This document shows positions 43,230 through 52,836 of a DNA stretch of 64,000 nt, piece after piece. Both the position numbers and the translations under genes were made by a program. Positions within the stretch are counted from its first letter, which is position 1. Every line of letters begins with the position of its first letter. The notes beneath the pieces are model-generated. The model searched no databases. It was given only the letters and a program-made list of their open reading frames with translations, and was not told the DNA's origin. Source of the stretch: PKWO01 sp036384915 (GTDB lineage Bacteria > Pseudomonadota > Gammaproteobacteria > Burkholderiales > Burkholderiaceae_D). Where the stretch lies: positions 223,285 through 287,284 of the forward strand of contig DASVLJ010000027.1 in the NCBI GenBank assembly GCA_036384915.1. Reading direction: 5' to 3'.

Positions 43230-45047
43230 ATGAAGGCGACCGCCTGTGCTGCCTTGTTGTATGCCTTGTCTGCGGCTCCGGCCATGGCGCTCGGCTTCGG
43301 CGAGATCACGCGCCATTCCGCTCTGGGTCAGCCTTTTATCGCTGACGTCAAGCTGATTGGCGTCAACAGCGATGCCGACCTGCGCTGCTTCAAAGCCAAC
43401 CTTACTTCGCTCGACGGTGACCGGCTAGGCACGCTCAGCATGAGCCTCAATAACGGCGACGGTACGCCGCGCCTGTTCGTCGGCACGCGCCAGGCGGTCG
43501 GTGAGCCGGCGGTGCAATTGAGCGTCGAATACAATTGCTCGCAGCAGTCACGGCGTGATTACCAGATTTTGCTCGATCCGGAAAAGGCCAATGCGCCTTT
43601 GACGGTCAATGCGCCTGTCGTGCCTGCAAACAAGACGGCTCCCGCGACACGTGTTGCGCAATCCGCGCCTGCCGTGGCGGCTGCGGGCGACGCAGCGGTA
43701 GCGCCTAAAAAGATGCGGCATCACCGCGACAGCGACACTGCGGCAATTCCCGCGAGCGAGATTGCGGCGGGACCGCCGTCGGGCTTGAAGTCGAGCACGG
43801 CGCTTGAGAAAAAACGCGCCAAGCGTGCGGCCAGGGTTTTTCGTAGCGTCTTGCATCTGGGCGACGATGTCAGCGTGGATGACAACTTGAACGGCGTCGA
43901 AGGCTTGCACCTGTCTCTGTCGCACGGCTTGAACGGCGAGAACGGCGACCTTGACGCCAGAAACCCGCCGACCGCAGCGCCTGCGGACGCCGCCGCTCCG
44001 GTTGCCGTGGCCAATACCGACGCCGCGCTCAAAGAGCTGCAAGCCAAGATCACCAGGCTCGAAGCGGAAACCGAGGAGTTGAAGAAGCTCAACGCTCAGC
44101 AGATGGCCGACCTGGAGGCCGCGCGCAAGGCGAAAGAGGCGCAGGGCGGCCAGATTTATCTGTATGCTCTTTTGGCGCTTTGCGTCGCTGCGATCGCCTG
44201 GCTGGCTTGGCGTTCGCGCCAGATCCAGGCCGGCATCAACCACTCGTGGGAAGAAGTCTTGCCCGGGGAGAAGGAAGAACCGCCGACCTCGCGTTATCAC
44301 ACCTCGATGGACGAGGACGACGATTTCCTCGACCGGCCGGCCAAACCCAAGCCCAGGCCGATGGCCGACGCGCCCGATAGCGACATCGATGTCGACGCGC
44401 TGGATGATGTCCCTTCCGTCGCGGAGCCTGCCGTGCGCAGGGATGATTTCATGGCCGCGCTGACCAGGCAACTCCCCGGCGAGCCGGAAGCGGGCGAGAG
44501 CGAATACAAATTCCCCGGCAATGTGCGCCAGGCTTTGCCGGATGCCGAGGAAATCCTCGACGAAATCCAGCAAGCCGAATTCTGGATGGACATGCAGCAG
44601 CCCCAGCGCGCCATTGAAATCCTTGAATCGAACTGGGGCAGCGAGCGGCCGAGCTCGCCATTGCCCTGGCTCTACCTGTTCGACTTGTACCGCATGGTGG
44701 ACGACAAGGAGAAGTACGTCGAACTGGCCGAGCGCTTCGAGCATATTTTCAACGGCAGGGTCATCCCCTGGGAAGACCGCGAGGCGTTGCAGCACCAACG
44801 CAGCCTGGAAGACTTCCCCGTGCTGTTGAAGAAGATTACCCAGCTCTGGGGCACGGAAGAGATTGTGCCCTTCATGGAAAACCTCTTGATCGACGACCGC
44901 GACGGCCGGCGCCAGGGGTTCGACCTGACGGCTTACCGCGACATCCTGTTCCTGGCCAACATCGCCTACGAAGTCCGCGAGTCGAGTCCGCCGGCCGTGG
45001 CCCATGAGGCTGACGGGCTGGACTGGTCCACGATTCATCATCTATAG
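43230..45047 (+). CDS. fimV: FimV-like polar/pilus-assembly protein
   Basis: A 605-residue protein from ATG 43230, which gives a clean signal peptide (MKATACAALLYALSAAPAMA) before the FimV N-terminal motif LGFGEITRHSALGQPFIADVKL. In-frame ATGs at 43086, 43131 and 43140 are alternatives; no start has a strong Shine-Dalgarno. After a disordered stretch come a coiled coil (about 265-305, ALKELQAKITRLEAETEEL), a transmembrane helix (308-328) and a cytoplasmic acidic region with TPR-like helices (EFWMDMQQPQRAIEIL). LysM is not obvious. FimV/HubP-type proteins organise the cell pole and type IV pili. Confidence 0.75.
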   Translation: MKATACAALLYALSAAPAMALGFGEITRHSALGQPFIADVKLIGVNSDADLRCFKANLTSLDGDRLGTLSMSLNNGDGTPRLFVGTRQAVGEPAVQLSVEYNCSQQSRRDYQILLDPEKANAPLTVNAPVVPANKTAPATRVAQSAPAVAAAGDAAVAPKKMRHHRDSDTAAIPASEIAAGPPSGLKSSTALEKKRAKRAARVFRSVLHLGDDVSVDDNLNGVEGLHLSLSHGLNGENGDLDARNPPTAAPADAAAPVAVANTDAALKELQAKITRLEAETEELKKLNAQQMADLEAARKAKEAQGGQIYLYALLALCVAAIAWLAWRSRQIQAGINHSWEEVLPGEKEEPPTSRYHTSMDEDDDFLDRPAKPKPRPMADAPDSDIDVDALDDVPSVAEPAVRRDDFMAALTRQLPGEPEAGESEYKFPGNVRQALPDAEEILDEIQQAEFWMDMQQPQRAIEILESNWGSERPSSPLPWLYLFDLYRMVDDKEKYVELAERFEHIFNGRVIPWEDREALQHQRSLEDFPVLLKKITQLWGTEEIVPFMENLLIDDRDGRRQGFDLTAYRDILFLANIAYEVRESSPPAVAHEADGLDWSTIHHL

Positions 45048-45276
45048 CGTCCAGGCGCGTTTCCAATCCTTGTTGCAAGCTTTTCTTGGGCCAAAGCGGC
45101 CTCTTCTTCCGTGCGTTAACGAATTTTAAAAATGAAAATTAGTTCAAATGAATTTTCATTTTTGAAAATATAGACGGTCTTTTTCGTCGATTGAAAATAT
45201 TTGAAGCCTCCGATTGAATACCCAAACAATCTGTAGCATTCTAGAATTTCCGGTTGATTCAAAGGTGCTTTCGGCG
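45048..45276. other. AT-rich intergenic region upstream of gcvH
   Basis: Contains a long AT-rich hairpin: AAAAATGAAAAT (45128-45139) and ATTTTCATTTTT (45152-45163) are perfect inverse copies with a 12-base spacer, and the stem extends to 45124-45167 with one G-T pair. No glycine-riboswitch signature is visible. Confidence 0.6.
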
Positions 45277-45384
45277 ATGAAGAACAGGCTGAAAAGCGCG
45301 CCGAAAAGCGGGCTGAAATTCGACCGGAAATCCAGCGCATCCGCCAGCCGGCAACCCAACACTACCAAGGAGAACCTTCCATGA
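45277..45384 (+). CDS. Candidate 35-codon basic upstream ORF overlapping gcvH
   Basis: ATG 45277 with AAAGGTG about ten bases upstream opens a 35-residue frame rich in Lys/Arg/Ser whose TGA (45382-45384) overlaps the gcvH ATG as ATGA. Its first half repeats a four-codon unit of the type x-L-K-S / A-P-K-S / G-L-K-F / D-R-K-S, matching a 12-bp DNA period (GCTGAAAAGCGC, GCCGAAAAGCGG, GCTGAAATTCGA). It may be a leader peptide coupling translation to gcvH. gcvH also has its own GGAGAACC, so the peptide need not be made. Confidence 0.35.
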   Translation: MKNRLKSAPKSGLKFDRKSSASASRQPNTTKENLP

Positions 45385-45752
45385 CCACCCGTTACACCCA
45401 AGACCACGAATGGCTCAAGAGCGAAGCCGACGGCACCGTGACCGTGGGCATTACCGCCTATGCGCAGGAACAACTGGGCGACATCGTGTTCGTGCAATTG
45501 CCGGAAGTCGGCGCCAGCCTCGCCAAGGGCGATGAAGCTGCCGTGATCGAATCGGTCAAGACCGCAGGCGAAATCAACATGGCTGTTTCCGGTACGGTCA
45601 CCGAAGTCAATAGCGCGCTGGCCGATGAACCGGCCAAGGTCAATGAAGACCCGCTGGGCGCGGGCTGGTTCTTCAAGGTCAAGACCGGCGACTCGATCGA
45701 CGGCTTCATGGACGAAGCCGCTTACGCCGCTTACGTCAAGGATTTGGGCTAA
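45381..45752 (+). CDS. gcvH: Glycine cleavage system H protein
   Basis: A 123-residue lipoyl carrier. YTQDHEWLKSEADGTVTVGIT and VIESVKTAGEINMAVSG are diagnostic; Lys60 is the lipoylation site. It shuttles the aminomethyl group between GcvP and GcvT. AAGGAGAACCTTCC is a strong ribosome-binding site. First confirmed gene of the gcvH-gcvP-sdaA-gcvT-lipA cluster. Confidence 0.97.
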   Translation: MTTRYTQDHEWLKSEADGTVTVGITAYAQEQLGDIVFVQLPEVGASLAKGDEAAVIESVKTAGEINMAVSGTVTEVNSALADEPAKVNEDPLGAGWFFKVKTGDSIDGFMDEAAYAAYVKDLG

Positions 45753-45802
45753 GCCGCGCCTGCCATACCGTTATTGGATTTGATTTAAGAAAGAGGAATA
45801 CC

Positions 45803-48670
45803 ATGAGTCAGCATCGTCCCGCATTGGCGGATCTGGAGCAACACGGCGACTTCGTCGCACGGCACATCGGTCCCGGTGCAGCCGAGCAAAAGGCGATGCT
45901 GGCGCAGCTGGGTTACGACAGCATGGATTCCTTCATCAAGAAGGTTGTGCCGGCCTCGATCCTGCGTCAGGACGAGATGGCCCTGAACCATTCGATGAGC
46001 GAACCCGAAGCGCTCGAAGCCTTGCGTGCCGTCGCTTCGAAAAACAAGGTGTTCACCTCTTACATCGGTCAGGGCTATTACAACACCCACACGCCGCCGG
46101 TGATCTTGCGCAACCTGCTGGAAAACCCTGCCTGGTATACCGCCTACACGCCTTACCAGCCCGAGATTTCGCAAGGGCGCCTGGAAGCGCTCCTGAATTT
46201 CCAAACCATGGTGTCGGACTTGACCGGGCTGGAAATCGCCAATGCCTCGCTGCTCGACGAAGCCACCGCTGCCGCCGAAGCGATGACCTTCTGCCAGCGC
46301 GTGTCCAAGAGCAAGAGCGCAACCTTCTTCGTCTCGCAAGACTGCTTTCCGCAGACGATCGATGTGATCAAGACGCGTGCCGAGCCGATCGGCATCAATG
46401 TCGTGGTCGGCGACCACCGCACGGCGCTCGACAATCTCGATTGCTTCGGTGTGCTGCTCCAATACCCGGCCCTGGATGGTGAAATCCACGACTATGCCGC
46501 GACTGTGGAAAAGGCCCATGCCGGGAACGCGCTGGTGGTGGTTGCTGCCGACCTGCTGGCGCTGACGCTGTTGACGCCTCCGGGGGAGTTCGGCGCCGAC
46601 GTGGCCGTCGGTTCGGCCCAGCGCTTCGGCGTACCGCTCGGTTACGGCGGCCCGCATGCGGCTTACTTCGCCACGCGCGACGCCAACAAGCGCGTCATGC
46701 CCGGCCGCGTGGTCGGCGTGTCGATCGACAGCCACGGCAATCCGGCTTACCGCCTTGCGCTGCAGACGCGCGAACAGCACATCCGTCGCGAAAAGGCCAC
46801 CTCCAACGTCTGCACGGCGCAGGTCCTGTTGGCCAATATCGCCAGCATGTATGCTTGCTACCACGGCGCGGCCGGCTTGAAGACCATTGCCGCGCGCGTG
46901 CACCGCCTGGCATCGACCCTGGCCGAAGGTTTGAAGAAGCTCGATTTCGAAGTGACGACCAAGACTTTCTTCGACACCATCGTGGTGCGCACCGGCACGG
47001 CGACGCAGGAAGTGCATGGTGCGGCACGTGCCGCGGCCATCAATCTGCGCGTGGTCGACGGCAGCCATGTCGGCATTTCGCTCGACGAAACCACGACGCG
47101 CGCTTCGATCGAAGCGCTGTGGGCCGTGTTCGCCGTCGGCAAGACCGCACCGGACTTCGTTGCCTGCGAGGCCGCTGCTGCCGACCGCATCCCGGCCGGC
47201 CTGGTGCGCAAGAGCGCCTATCTCACGCACCCTGTGTTCAATACGCATCATTCCGAAACGCAAATGCTGCGCTACCTGCGCAAGCTGGCCGACAAGGACC
47301 TGGCGCTCGATCGCACCATGATTCCGCTCGGTTCCTGCACCATGAAGCTGAATGCGACGACGGAGATGATTCCTGTGACCTGGAAGGAATTCGGTGCGAT
47401 CCATCCGTTCGCCCCGCTCGATCAGGCGCAGGGCTATCAGCAATTGATCAAGGAACTGGAGCAGATGCTGGTGGCATGCACCGGTTACGACGCCGTGTCG
47501 CTGCAGCCTAATGCCGGTTCGCAAGGCGAATACGCCGGCCTGCTGGCAATCGCCGCCTACCACAAGAGCCGCGGCGAAGGCCATCGCAAGATCTGCCTGA
47601 TCCCGAGTTCGGCGCACGGCACCAATCCCGCCACGGCCCACATGGCCGGCATGCAGGTGGTGGTGGTCAAGTGCGACGAGCGCGGCAACGTCGACGTGGC
47701 CGATTTGAAGGCCAAGGCCGAAGAGCACAAGAACGACCTCGCCGCTCTGATGGTGACCTACCCCTCGACGCATGGCGTGTTCGAAGAAGCGATCCGCGAA
47801 ATCTGCGACATCGTGCATGCCAACGGCGGCCAGGTCTACATTGACGGCGCCAACATGAATGCCATGGTGGGTCTGTGCGCCCCGGGCAAGTTCGGCGGCG
47901 ACGTGTCGCACTTGAACCTGCACAAGACTTTCTGCATTCCGCACGGCGGCGGCGGTCCCGGCGTCGGCCCGATCGGCGTCAAGTCGCACCTCGCTCCTTT
48001 CCTGCCGGGCCATGGCTTCCTCGAAGGCAGCTTTGCCCCGGTCACCGCAGCGCCCTGGGGCAGTGCCTCCATCCTGCCGATCTCGTGGACTTACATCGCC
48101 ATGATGGGCCGCGAAGGCCTGAAGCAGGCCAGTGAAATGGCGATCCTCAACGCCAACTACATCGCCAAGCGCCTCGCGCCGCATTATCCGATCCTGTATG
48201 CGGGCGAAAACGGCATCGTGGCACACGAATGCATCGTCGATCTGCGTCCCTTGAAGGATGCCACCGGCATTACGGTCGATGACGTCGCCAAGCGCTTGAT
48301 GGACTTCGGCTTCCATGCGCCGACCATGTCCTTCCCGGTGCCGGGCACCTTGATGATCGAGCCGACCGAAAGCGAATCGAAGGAAGAACTGGACCGCTTC
48401 TGCAATGCGATGATTGCGATCCGCGAAGAAATCGCCGCGGTCGAAGCCGGCAAGATCAAGGCTGAAGACACCGCGCTGCGTCATGCACCCCACACGGCCA
48501 TGGATATTGCCGGCGAGTGGAACCGCGCCTATACGCGCGAAGAGGCCGCCTTCCCGGTCAAGTCGCTCAAGGATGGCAGCAAGTACTGGCCGCCGGTTGG
48601 CCGCGTGGACAATGTCTACGGCGACCGCAACGTCGTGTGTTCCTGCCCGCCGCTGAGCGATTACGAGTAA
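45803..48670 (+). CDS. gcvP: Glycine dehydrogenase (decarboxylating), P protein
   Basis: A 955-residue PLP enzyme of the fused single-chain type that decarboxylates glycine and loads the aminomethyl group onto GcvH. N-terminal FVARHIGPGAAEQKAMLAQLGY, YIGQGYYNTHTPPVILRN and the PLP-lysine region HLNLHKTFCIPHGGGGPG are present. Full length. AAGAAAGAGG precedes the ATG. Confidence 0.97.
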   Translation: MSQHRPALADLEQHGDFVARHIGPGAAEQKAMLAQLGYDSMDSFIKKVVPASILRQDEMALNHSMSEPEALEALRAVASKNKVFTSYIGQGYYNTHTPPVILRNLLENPAWYTAYTPYQPEISQGRLEALLNFQTMVSDLTGLEIANASLLDEATAAAEAMTFCQRVSKSKSATFFVSQDCFPQTIDVIKTRAEPIGINVVVGDHRTALDNLDCFGVLLQYPALDGEIHDYAATVEKAHAGNALVVVAADLLALTLLTPPGEFGADVAVGSAQRFGVPLGYGGPHAAYFATRDANKRVMPGRVVGVSIDSHGNPAYRLALQTREQHIRREKATSNVCTAQVLLANIASMYACYHGAAGLKTIAARVHRLASTLAEGLKKLDFEVTTKTFFDTIVVRTGTATQEVHGAARAAAINLRVVDGSHVGISLDETTTRASIEALWAVFAVGKTAPDFVACEAAAADRIPAGLVRKSAYLTHPVFNTHHSETQMLRYLRKLADKDLALDRTMIPLGSCTMKLNATTEMIPVTWKEFGAIHPFAPLDQAQGYQQLIKELEQMLVACTGYDAVSLQPNAGSQGEYAGLLAIAAYHKSRGEGHRKICLIPSSAHGTNPATAHMAGMQVVVVKCDERGNVDVADLKAKAEEHKNDLAALMVTYPSTHGVFEEAIREICDIVHANGGQVYIDGANMNAMVGLCAPGKFGGDVSHLNLHKTFCIPHGGGGPGVGPIGVKSHLAPFLPGHGFLEGSFAPVTAAPWGSASILPISWTYIAMMGREGLKQASEMAILNANYIAKRLAPHYPILYAGENGIVAHECIVDLRPLKDATGITVDDVAKRLMDFGFHAPTMSFPVPGTLMIEPTESESKEELDRFCNAMIAIREEIAAVEAGKIKAEDTALRHAPHTAMDIAGEWNRAYTREEAAFPVKSLKDGSKYWPPVGRVDNVYGDRNVVCSCPPLSDYE

Positions 48671-48713
48671 GTGTAACAGGCCCTCACGGCGCAACCCTCC
48701 ATAAGGTGACGTA

Positions 48714-50093
48714 ATGGCCATCAGTGTTTTCGAGTTGTTCAAGATCGGCATCGGCCCGTCCAGTTCCCATACGGTCGGGCCGATGCGTGCGGCCTTGCGC
48801 TTTGCCACGCGCTTGAAGGAGCAAGACCTGTTTGCTGCGACCGTGTCGGTCAAGGCCGAGCTGTACGGTTCGCTCGGTGCGACCGGCAAGGGCCACGGCA
48901 GCGACAAGGCCGTGCTGCTGGGCCTGCAGGGTGAGGCGCCCGATCTGGTCGATACGACCAAGGTCGAGGACATGCTGGCGAAAATCCGCTCGTCGAAGAC
49001 GTTGAACCTGCTCGGCGAAAAGGAAATCGCCTTTCACGAGAGCGAGCATCTATTGATGTACCGCCGCAACTCCCTGCCTTTCCACCCCAACGGCATGCGC
49101 TTCACGGCTTTCGATGCCGAGGGCAGGGAATTGCTGAACAAGGTGTATTACTCGGTCGGCGGCGGTTTCGTGGTCAACGAGGAAGCGGCGGGCAAGGACC
49201 GCATCGTGGCCGACACCACGGCCTTGCCTTATCCGTTCAAGAGTGGTGCCGACCTGATGCGCCTGTGCGAACAGCACAAGATGTCGATCTCGCAGATCAT
49301 GCTGGAGAACGAGAAGGTCTGGCGCTCAGAGGAAGAGACGCGCGCCGGCCTCTTGAACATCTGGAAGGTGATGCAGGAATGCGTCCATAACGGCTGCCAT
49401 ACCGAAGGCATTTTGCCGGGCGGCTTGAAGGTCAAGCGCCGCGCCGCGGAGATGTACCGCAAACTGTCGAGTTCGCCCGAGATGAGCCTGCGCGATCCGC
49501 TGACGACGATGGATTGGGTCAACCTGTATGCGCTCGCGGTGAACGAGGAAAACGCCGCCGGCGGCCGTGTGGTGACGGCGCCGACCAACGGCGCGGCCGG
49601 CATCGTGCCGGCGGTGCTGCACTACTATCACCGCTTCTATTCGGCGGCCAACGACGACGGCGTGGTGCGCTTCCTGTTATGCGCCGCCGCGATCGGTATC
49701 CTGTACAAGGAAAACGCCTCGATCTCGGGCGCCGAAGTCGGTTGCCAGGGCGAAGTCGGCGTGGCTTGCTCGATGGCCGCCGGCGCTTTGACCGAGGTGA
49801 TGGGCGGCACCCCGGCGCAAGTCGAGAACGCGGCGGAAATCGGCATGGAACATAATCTGGGCCTGACTTGCGACCCCATAGGCGGCCTGGTGCAGGTGCC
49901 TTGCGTAGAGCGCAATGCGATGGGCTCGATCAAGGCCATCAACGCCTCGCGCATGGCCTTGCGCGGCGACGGCCACCACTACGTCTCGCTCGACAAGGTC
50001 ATCAAGACCATGCGCGAGACCGGCGCCGACATGAAGATCAAATACAAGGAAACCGCACGCGGCGGCCTGGCCGTCAACGTTATCGAATGTTAA
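48714..50093 (+). CDS. sdaA: L-serine ammonia-lyase (single chain, iron-sulfur)
   Basis: A 459-residue serine deaminase producing pyruvate and ammonia. N-terminal beta domain FELFKIGIGPSSSHTVGPMRAA, then the alpha domain with cluster-binding cysteines in QECVHNGCHTEG, ISGAEVGCQGEVGVACSMAAG and LTCDPIGGLVQVPCVERNA. Set between gcvP and gcvT, it links glycine cleavage (which makes 5,10-methylene-THF, convertible with glycine to serine) to pyruvate formation. Confidence 0.96.
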   Translation: MAISVFELFKIGIGPSSSHTVGPMRAALRFATRLKEQDLFAATVSVKAELYGSLGATGKGHGSDKAVLLGLQGEAPDLVDTTKVEDMLAKIRSSKTLNLLGEKEIAFHESEHLLMYRRNSLPFHPNGMRFTAFDAEGRELLNKVYYSVGGGFVVNEEAAGKDRIVADTTALPYPFKSGADLMRLCEQHKMSISQIMLENEKVWRSEEETRAGLLNIWKVMQECVHNGCHTEGILPGGLKVKRRAAEMYRKLSSSPEMSLRDPLTTMDWVNLYALAVNEENAAGGRVVTAPTNGAAGIVPAVLHYYHRFYSAANDDGVVRFLLCAAAIGILYKENASISGAEVGCQGEVGVACSMAAGALTEVMGGTPAQVENAAEIGMEHNLGLTCDPIGGLVQVPCVERNAMGSIKAINASRMALRGDGHHYVSLDKVIKTMRETGADMKIKYKETARGGLAVNVIEC

Positions 50094-50106
50094 GAAAGAG
50101 AATGCC

Positions 50107-51222
50107 ATGACTGAACAATTGCACAAGACCCCGCTATATAACCTGCACGTCGAACTCGGCGCCAAGATGGTGCCGTTCGCCGGCTATTCGATGCCGGTGC
50201 AATATCCGAGCGGCGTGTTGAAGGAACACGCGCACACGCGCACGCAGGCCGGCTTGTTCGACGTATCCCACATGGGCCAGGTGCGCCTTTCCGGCCCTGA
50301 TGTGGCGCGCGTGTTCGAGTCGCTGGTGCCGATCGACGTGGTCGATCTTGGCCTGCATTGCCAGCGCTATGCCGTGTTCACCGACGAGAACGGCGGTGTG
50401 CTCGATGACTTGATGGTGACCAACAACGGCGATCACCTTTACGTCGTGGTCAATGCCGCCTGCAAGGAACAGGATATCGCGCACATGCGCAAGCACCTGG
50501 CCGGCAAGTGCGACATCGAAGAGCTGGCCGACCGCGCGCTGCTTGCGCTGCAGGGCCCGGCTGCCGCGACCGTGATGGCGCGCTTCGCTCCCGAATGCGC
50601 CAAGATGGTGTTCATGGATGCGGGCAAGATCACCCTGGCCGGCGTCGAATGCTATATCAGCCGCTCGGGCTATACCGGCGAAGACGGCTATGAGATCTCG
50701 GTGCCGAATTCGCATGCCGAAGAAGTGGCGCGCCTGTTGCTGGCCCAGCCCGAAGTGGCGCCGATCGGGCTCGGCGCGCGCGATTCGCTGCGCCTGGAAG
50801 CGGGCCTGTGCCTTTATGGCCACGACATGGATGCCAACACCACGCCGGTCGAAGCGAGCATCGCCTGGGCCTTGTCAAAGGCGCGCCGCGCCGATGGCGC
50901 TCGGCCCGGCGGTTATCCCGGCGCTCACACCGTCATGCGCCAATTGGCCGAAGGCGTGGCCAAGAAGCGTGTCGGCCTGCTTGTGAAAGACCGCATGCCG
51001 GTGCGCGAGGGGGCTGAAGTCGTCAATGCCGACGGCAAGGTGGTCGGCAAGGTGACCTCGGGCGGCTTCGGTGCGACCTTGGGCGGCCCCGTTGCCATGG
51101 GTTATGTCGAAACCGAATATGCGAAGATCGGCACGGCCTTGAATGCCATCGTGCGCGGCAAACCGGTGGCTGTTGAAGTGGCGAAGACGCCTTTCGTGCC
51201 GCAACGTTACTTCCGCGGTTGA
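50107..51222 (+). CDS. gcvT: Glycine cleavage system aminomethyltransferase (T protein)
   Basis: A 371-residue folate-dependent enzyme releasing ammonia from the H-protein-bound aminomethyl group and forming methylene-THF. PLYNLHVELGAKMVPFAGYSMPVQY, SHMGQVRLSGPD, GYTGEDGYEISVP and LGARDSLRLEAGLCLYGHDMD are family signatures. AAGAAAGAGA precedes the ATG, thirteen bases after sdaA. Confidence 0.97.
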   Translation: MTEQLHKTPLYNLHVELGAKMVPFAGYSMPVQYPSGVLKEHAHTRTQAGLFDVSHMGQVRLSGPDVARVFESLVPIDVVDLGLHCQRYAVFTDENGGVLDDLMVTNNGDHLYVVVNAACKEQDIAHMRKHLAGKCDIEELADRALLALQGPAAATVMARFAPECAKMVFMDAGKITLAGVECYISRSGYTGEDGYEISVPNSHAEEVARLLLAQPEVAPIGLGARDSLRLEAGLCLYGHDMDANTTPVEASIAWALSKARRADGARPGGYPGAHTVMRQLAEGVAKKRVGLLVKDRMPVREGAEVVNADGKVVGKVTSGGFGATLGGPVAMGYVETEYAKIGTALNAIVRGKPVAVEVAKTPFVPQRYFRG

Positions 51223-51229
51223 TCGGCTT

Positions 51230-52219
51230 ATGTCTGACGCGCAAACTGAAACCAAGCGTCCGGTACAAGCGGGGGAGAAGCTGCGCGGTGCCGAGAAGAT
51301 GGCGCGCATCCCCATCAAGATCGTGCCGACCCAGCCCGGCGAATACCTGCGCAAGCCGAAATGGATACGCGCCGAATTCACCGGCACCAAGGAAGTGCAG
51401 CGCCTGAAATCCATCCTGCGCGAAAACAAGCTGCACACGGTTTGCGAAGAAGCCAATTGCCCCAATATCGGCGAATGCTTCAAGGGCGGTACGGCCACCT
51501 TCATGATCATGGGCGACATCTGCACGCGGCGCTGCCCGTTCTGCGACGTCGGCCACGGCCGGCCCAATCCGCTCGATGCCGAAGAACCGCTCAACCTGGC
51601 CCGCACCATCAAGGCGATGAGCCTCAAGTACGTCGTCATCACCTCGGTTGACCGCGACGATTTGCGCGACGGCGGCGCGGCACACTTCGCCGCCTGCATC
51701 AGCGAGACGCGCGCGCAAAGCCCAGGCATCACGATAGAAGTGCTGACCCCGGACTTCCGCGGCCGCATGGATGTGGCGCTGGAGATTCTCGCCGCCACGC
51801 CGCCCGACGTGTTCAACCATAACCTCGAAACCATACCGCGCCTCTACAAGCAGGCGCGTCCCGGCGCCGACTACGCACATTCGCTGCAACTGCTTCAGCG
51901 CTTCAAGGCGCTGCATCCCAGGGTGCCGACCAAGTCGGGTTTGATGCTGGGCCTGGGCGAGACGCTCGAAGAAGTCGAGGCGGTGATGCGCGACATGCGC
52001 GCGCACGACATCGACATGCTGACCCTGGGCCAGTACCTGCAGCCTTCGGCGCACCATTTGCCGGTGCAGCGCTACGTCACGCCCGAGGAGTTCGATGCCT
52101 TGCGCGTCAAGGGCGAGGAGATGGGCTTTACCCACGTGGCTTCGGGACCGATGGTCAGGTCGTCGTACCACGCCGACCGGCAGGCGCACGAGGCGCTGGT
52201 CCGCGCAGATAGCATGTAG
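51230..52219 (+). CDS. lipA: Lipoyl synthase
   Basis: A 329-residue radical SAM enzyme inserting sulfur into octanoyl groups. Both clusters are visible: CEEANCPNIGEC (auxiliary) and CTRRCPFC (radical SAM). ATG 51230 is seven bases after the gcvT stop; the frame is open upstream inside gcvT. Placing the lipoyl maker directly after the H-protein operon suggests matched lipoylation of GcvH. No lipB is adjacent. Confidence 0.95.
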   Translation: MSDAQTETKRPVQAGEKLRGAEKMARIPIKIVPTQPGEYLRKPKWIRAEFTGTKEVQRLKSILRENKLHTVCEEANCPNIGECFKGGTATFMIMGDICTRRCPFCDVGHGRPNPLDAEEPLNLARTIKAMSLKYVVITSVDRDDLRDGGAAHFAACISETRAQSPGITIEVLTPDFRGRMDVALEILAATPPDVFNHNLETIPRLYKQARPGADYAHSLQLLQRFKALHPRVPTKSGLMLGLGETLEEVEAVMRDMRAHDIDMLTLGQYLQPSAHHLPVQRYVTPEEFDALRVKGEEMGFTHVASGPMVRSSYHADRQAHEALVRADSM

Positions 52220-52249
52220 GTTCCCACGGTTGCGCCGGCTTCGGCATGG

Positions 52250-52836
52250 CTACGGCTTGGGGGACGGAACCGTAATCCGCAGTACGCTTTTTCCAGCGAT
52301 ATTGCGTAACGGGAAATATGCCCGGTGCGTGGCCGAGTCCACCGCGACGACGTGGACGTTCGGCCCGAGCAATCCTTCGCCGAGCGCTGCGATCCTGCCA
52401 TCGCGCTGGTTGAATACCGACACGACGCCTGCTTCGCCGGCGATATACAGCCAGCCCAGGCTCCCGTCAAATGCCACGACGTCGGGTGTGCTGCCGGCCT
52501 CGTATGCCGAGATCACGTGCCTGCTCTTCAAGTCGACGGCCAGCAGCCGATCGTTGTCCTCGCACGCGACGTAAGCCATCCGTGCAGGCGCGTCGATGTC
52601 CAGGCCGTGCGCACCTTTGGCGCCCGGCAGCGGCGTGCGGCCGACGACCTTGTCCGTTACCGGGTCGATTTCCACCAGCTCATTCCTGATCTGTTCGTTG
52701 ATGAAGACGTGCTCCGATACTGGGCCAACTGGGTGTTGCCTACCTCGCGCCCAACGGGAATCGTGGCTACGCGCTGATTGGTGCGGACGTCGATTACGGT
52801 ATCGGTGCCGCCATGCTCATCGGAGACGCAGATCTT
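52250..52836 (-). pseudogene. Degraded YVTN beta-propeller (YncE-like) gene remnant
   Basis: Two adjacent reading frames encode consecutive pieces of one YVTN propeller protein. The upstream piece (52836 to about 52726) reads KICVSDEHGGTDTVIDVR and VATIPVGREVGNTQ; the downstream piece continues PVSEHVFINEQIRNELVEID and then the intact 141-residue frame ending at 52250. They are joined by a one-base deletion near 52724-52728. The upstream piece has no start: an in-frame TGA lies before it and it overlaps the end of the PTPase-like gene, suggesting a deletion removed the N-terminus. About 195 residues remain against roughly 330 in the family. Confidence 0.75.

Noticed and set aside
45048..45380. 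Glycine riboswitch before gcvH
   Set aside because: The tandem-aptamer core signatures are not visible; the region is an AT-rich hairpin plus 12-bp repeats.
45785..48973. 1062-codon minus-strand open frame
   Set aside because: Antisense to gcvP, a typical artefact in GC-rich DNA.
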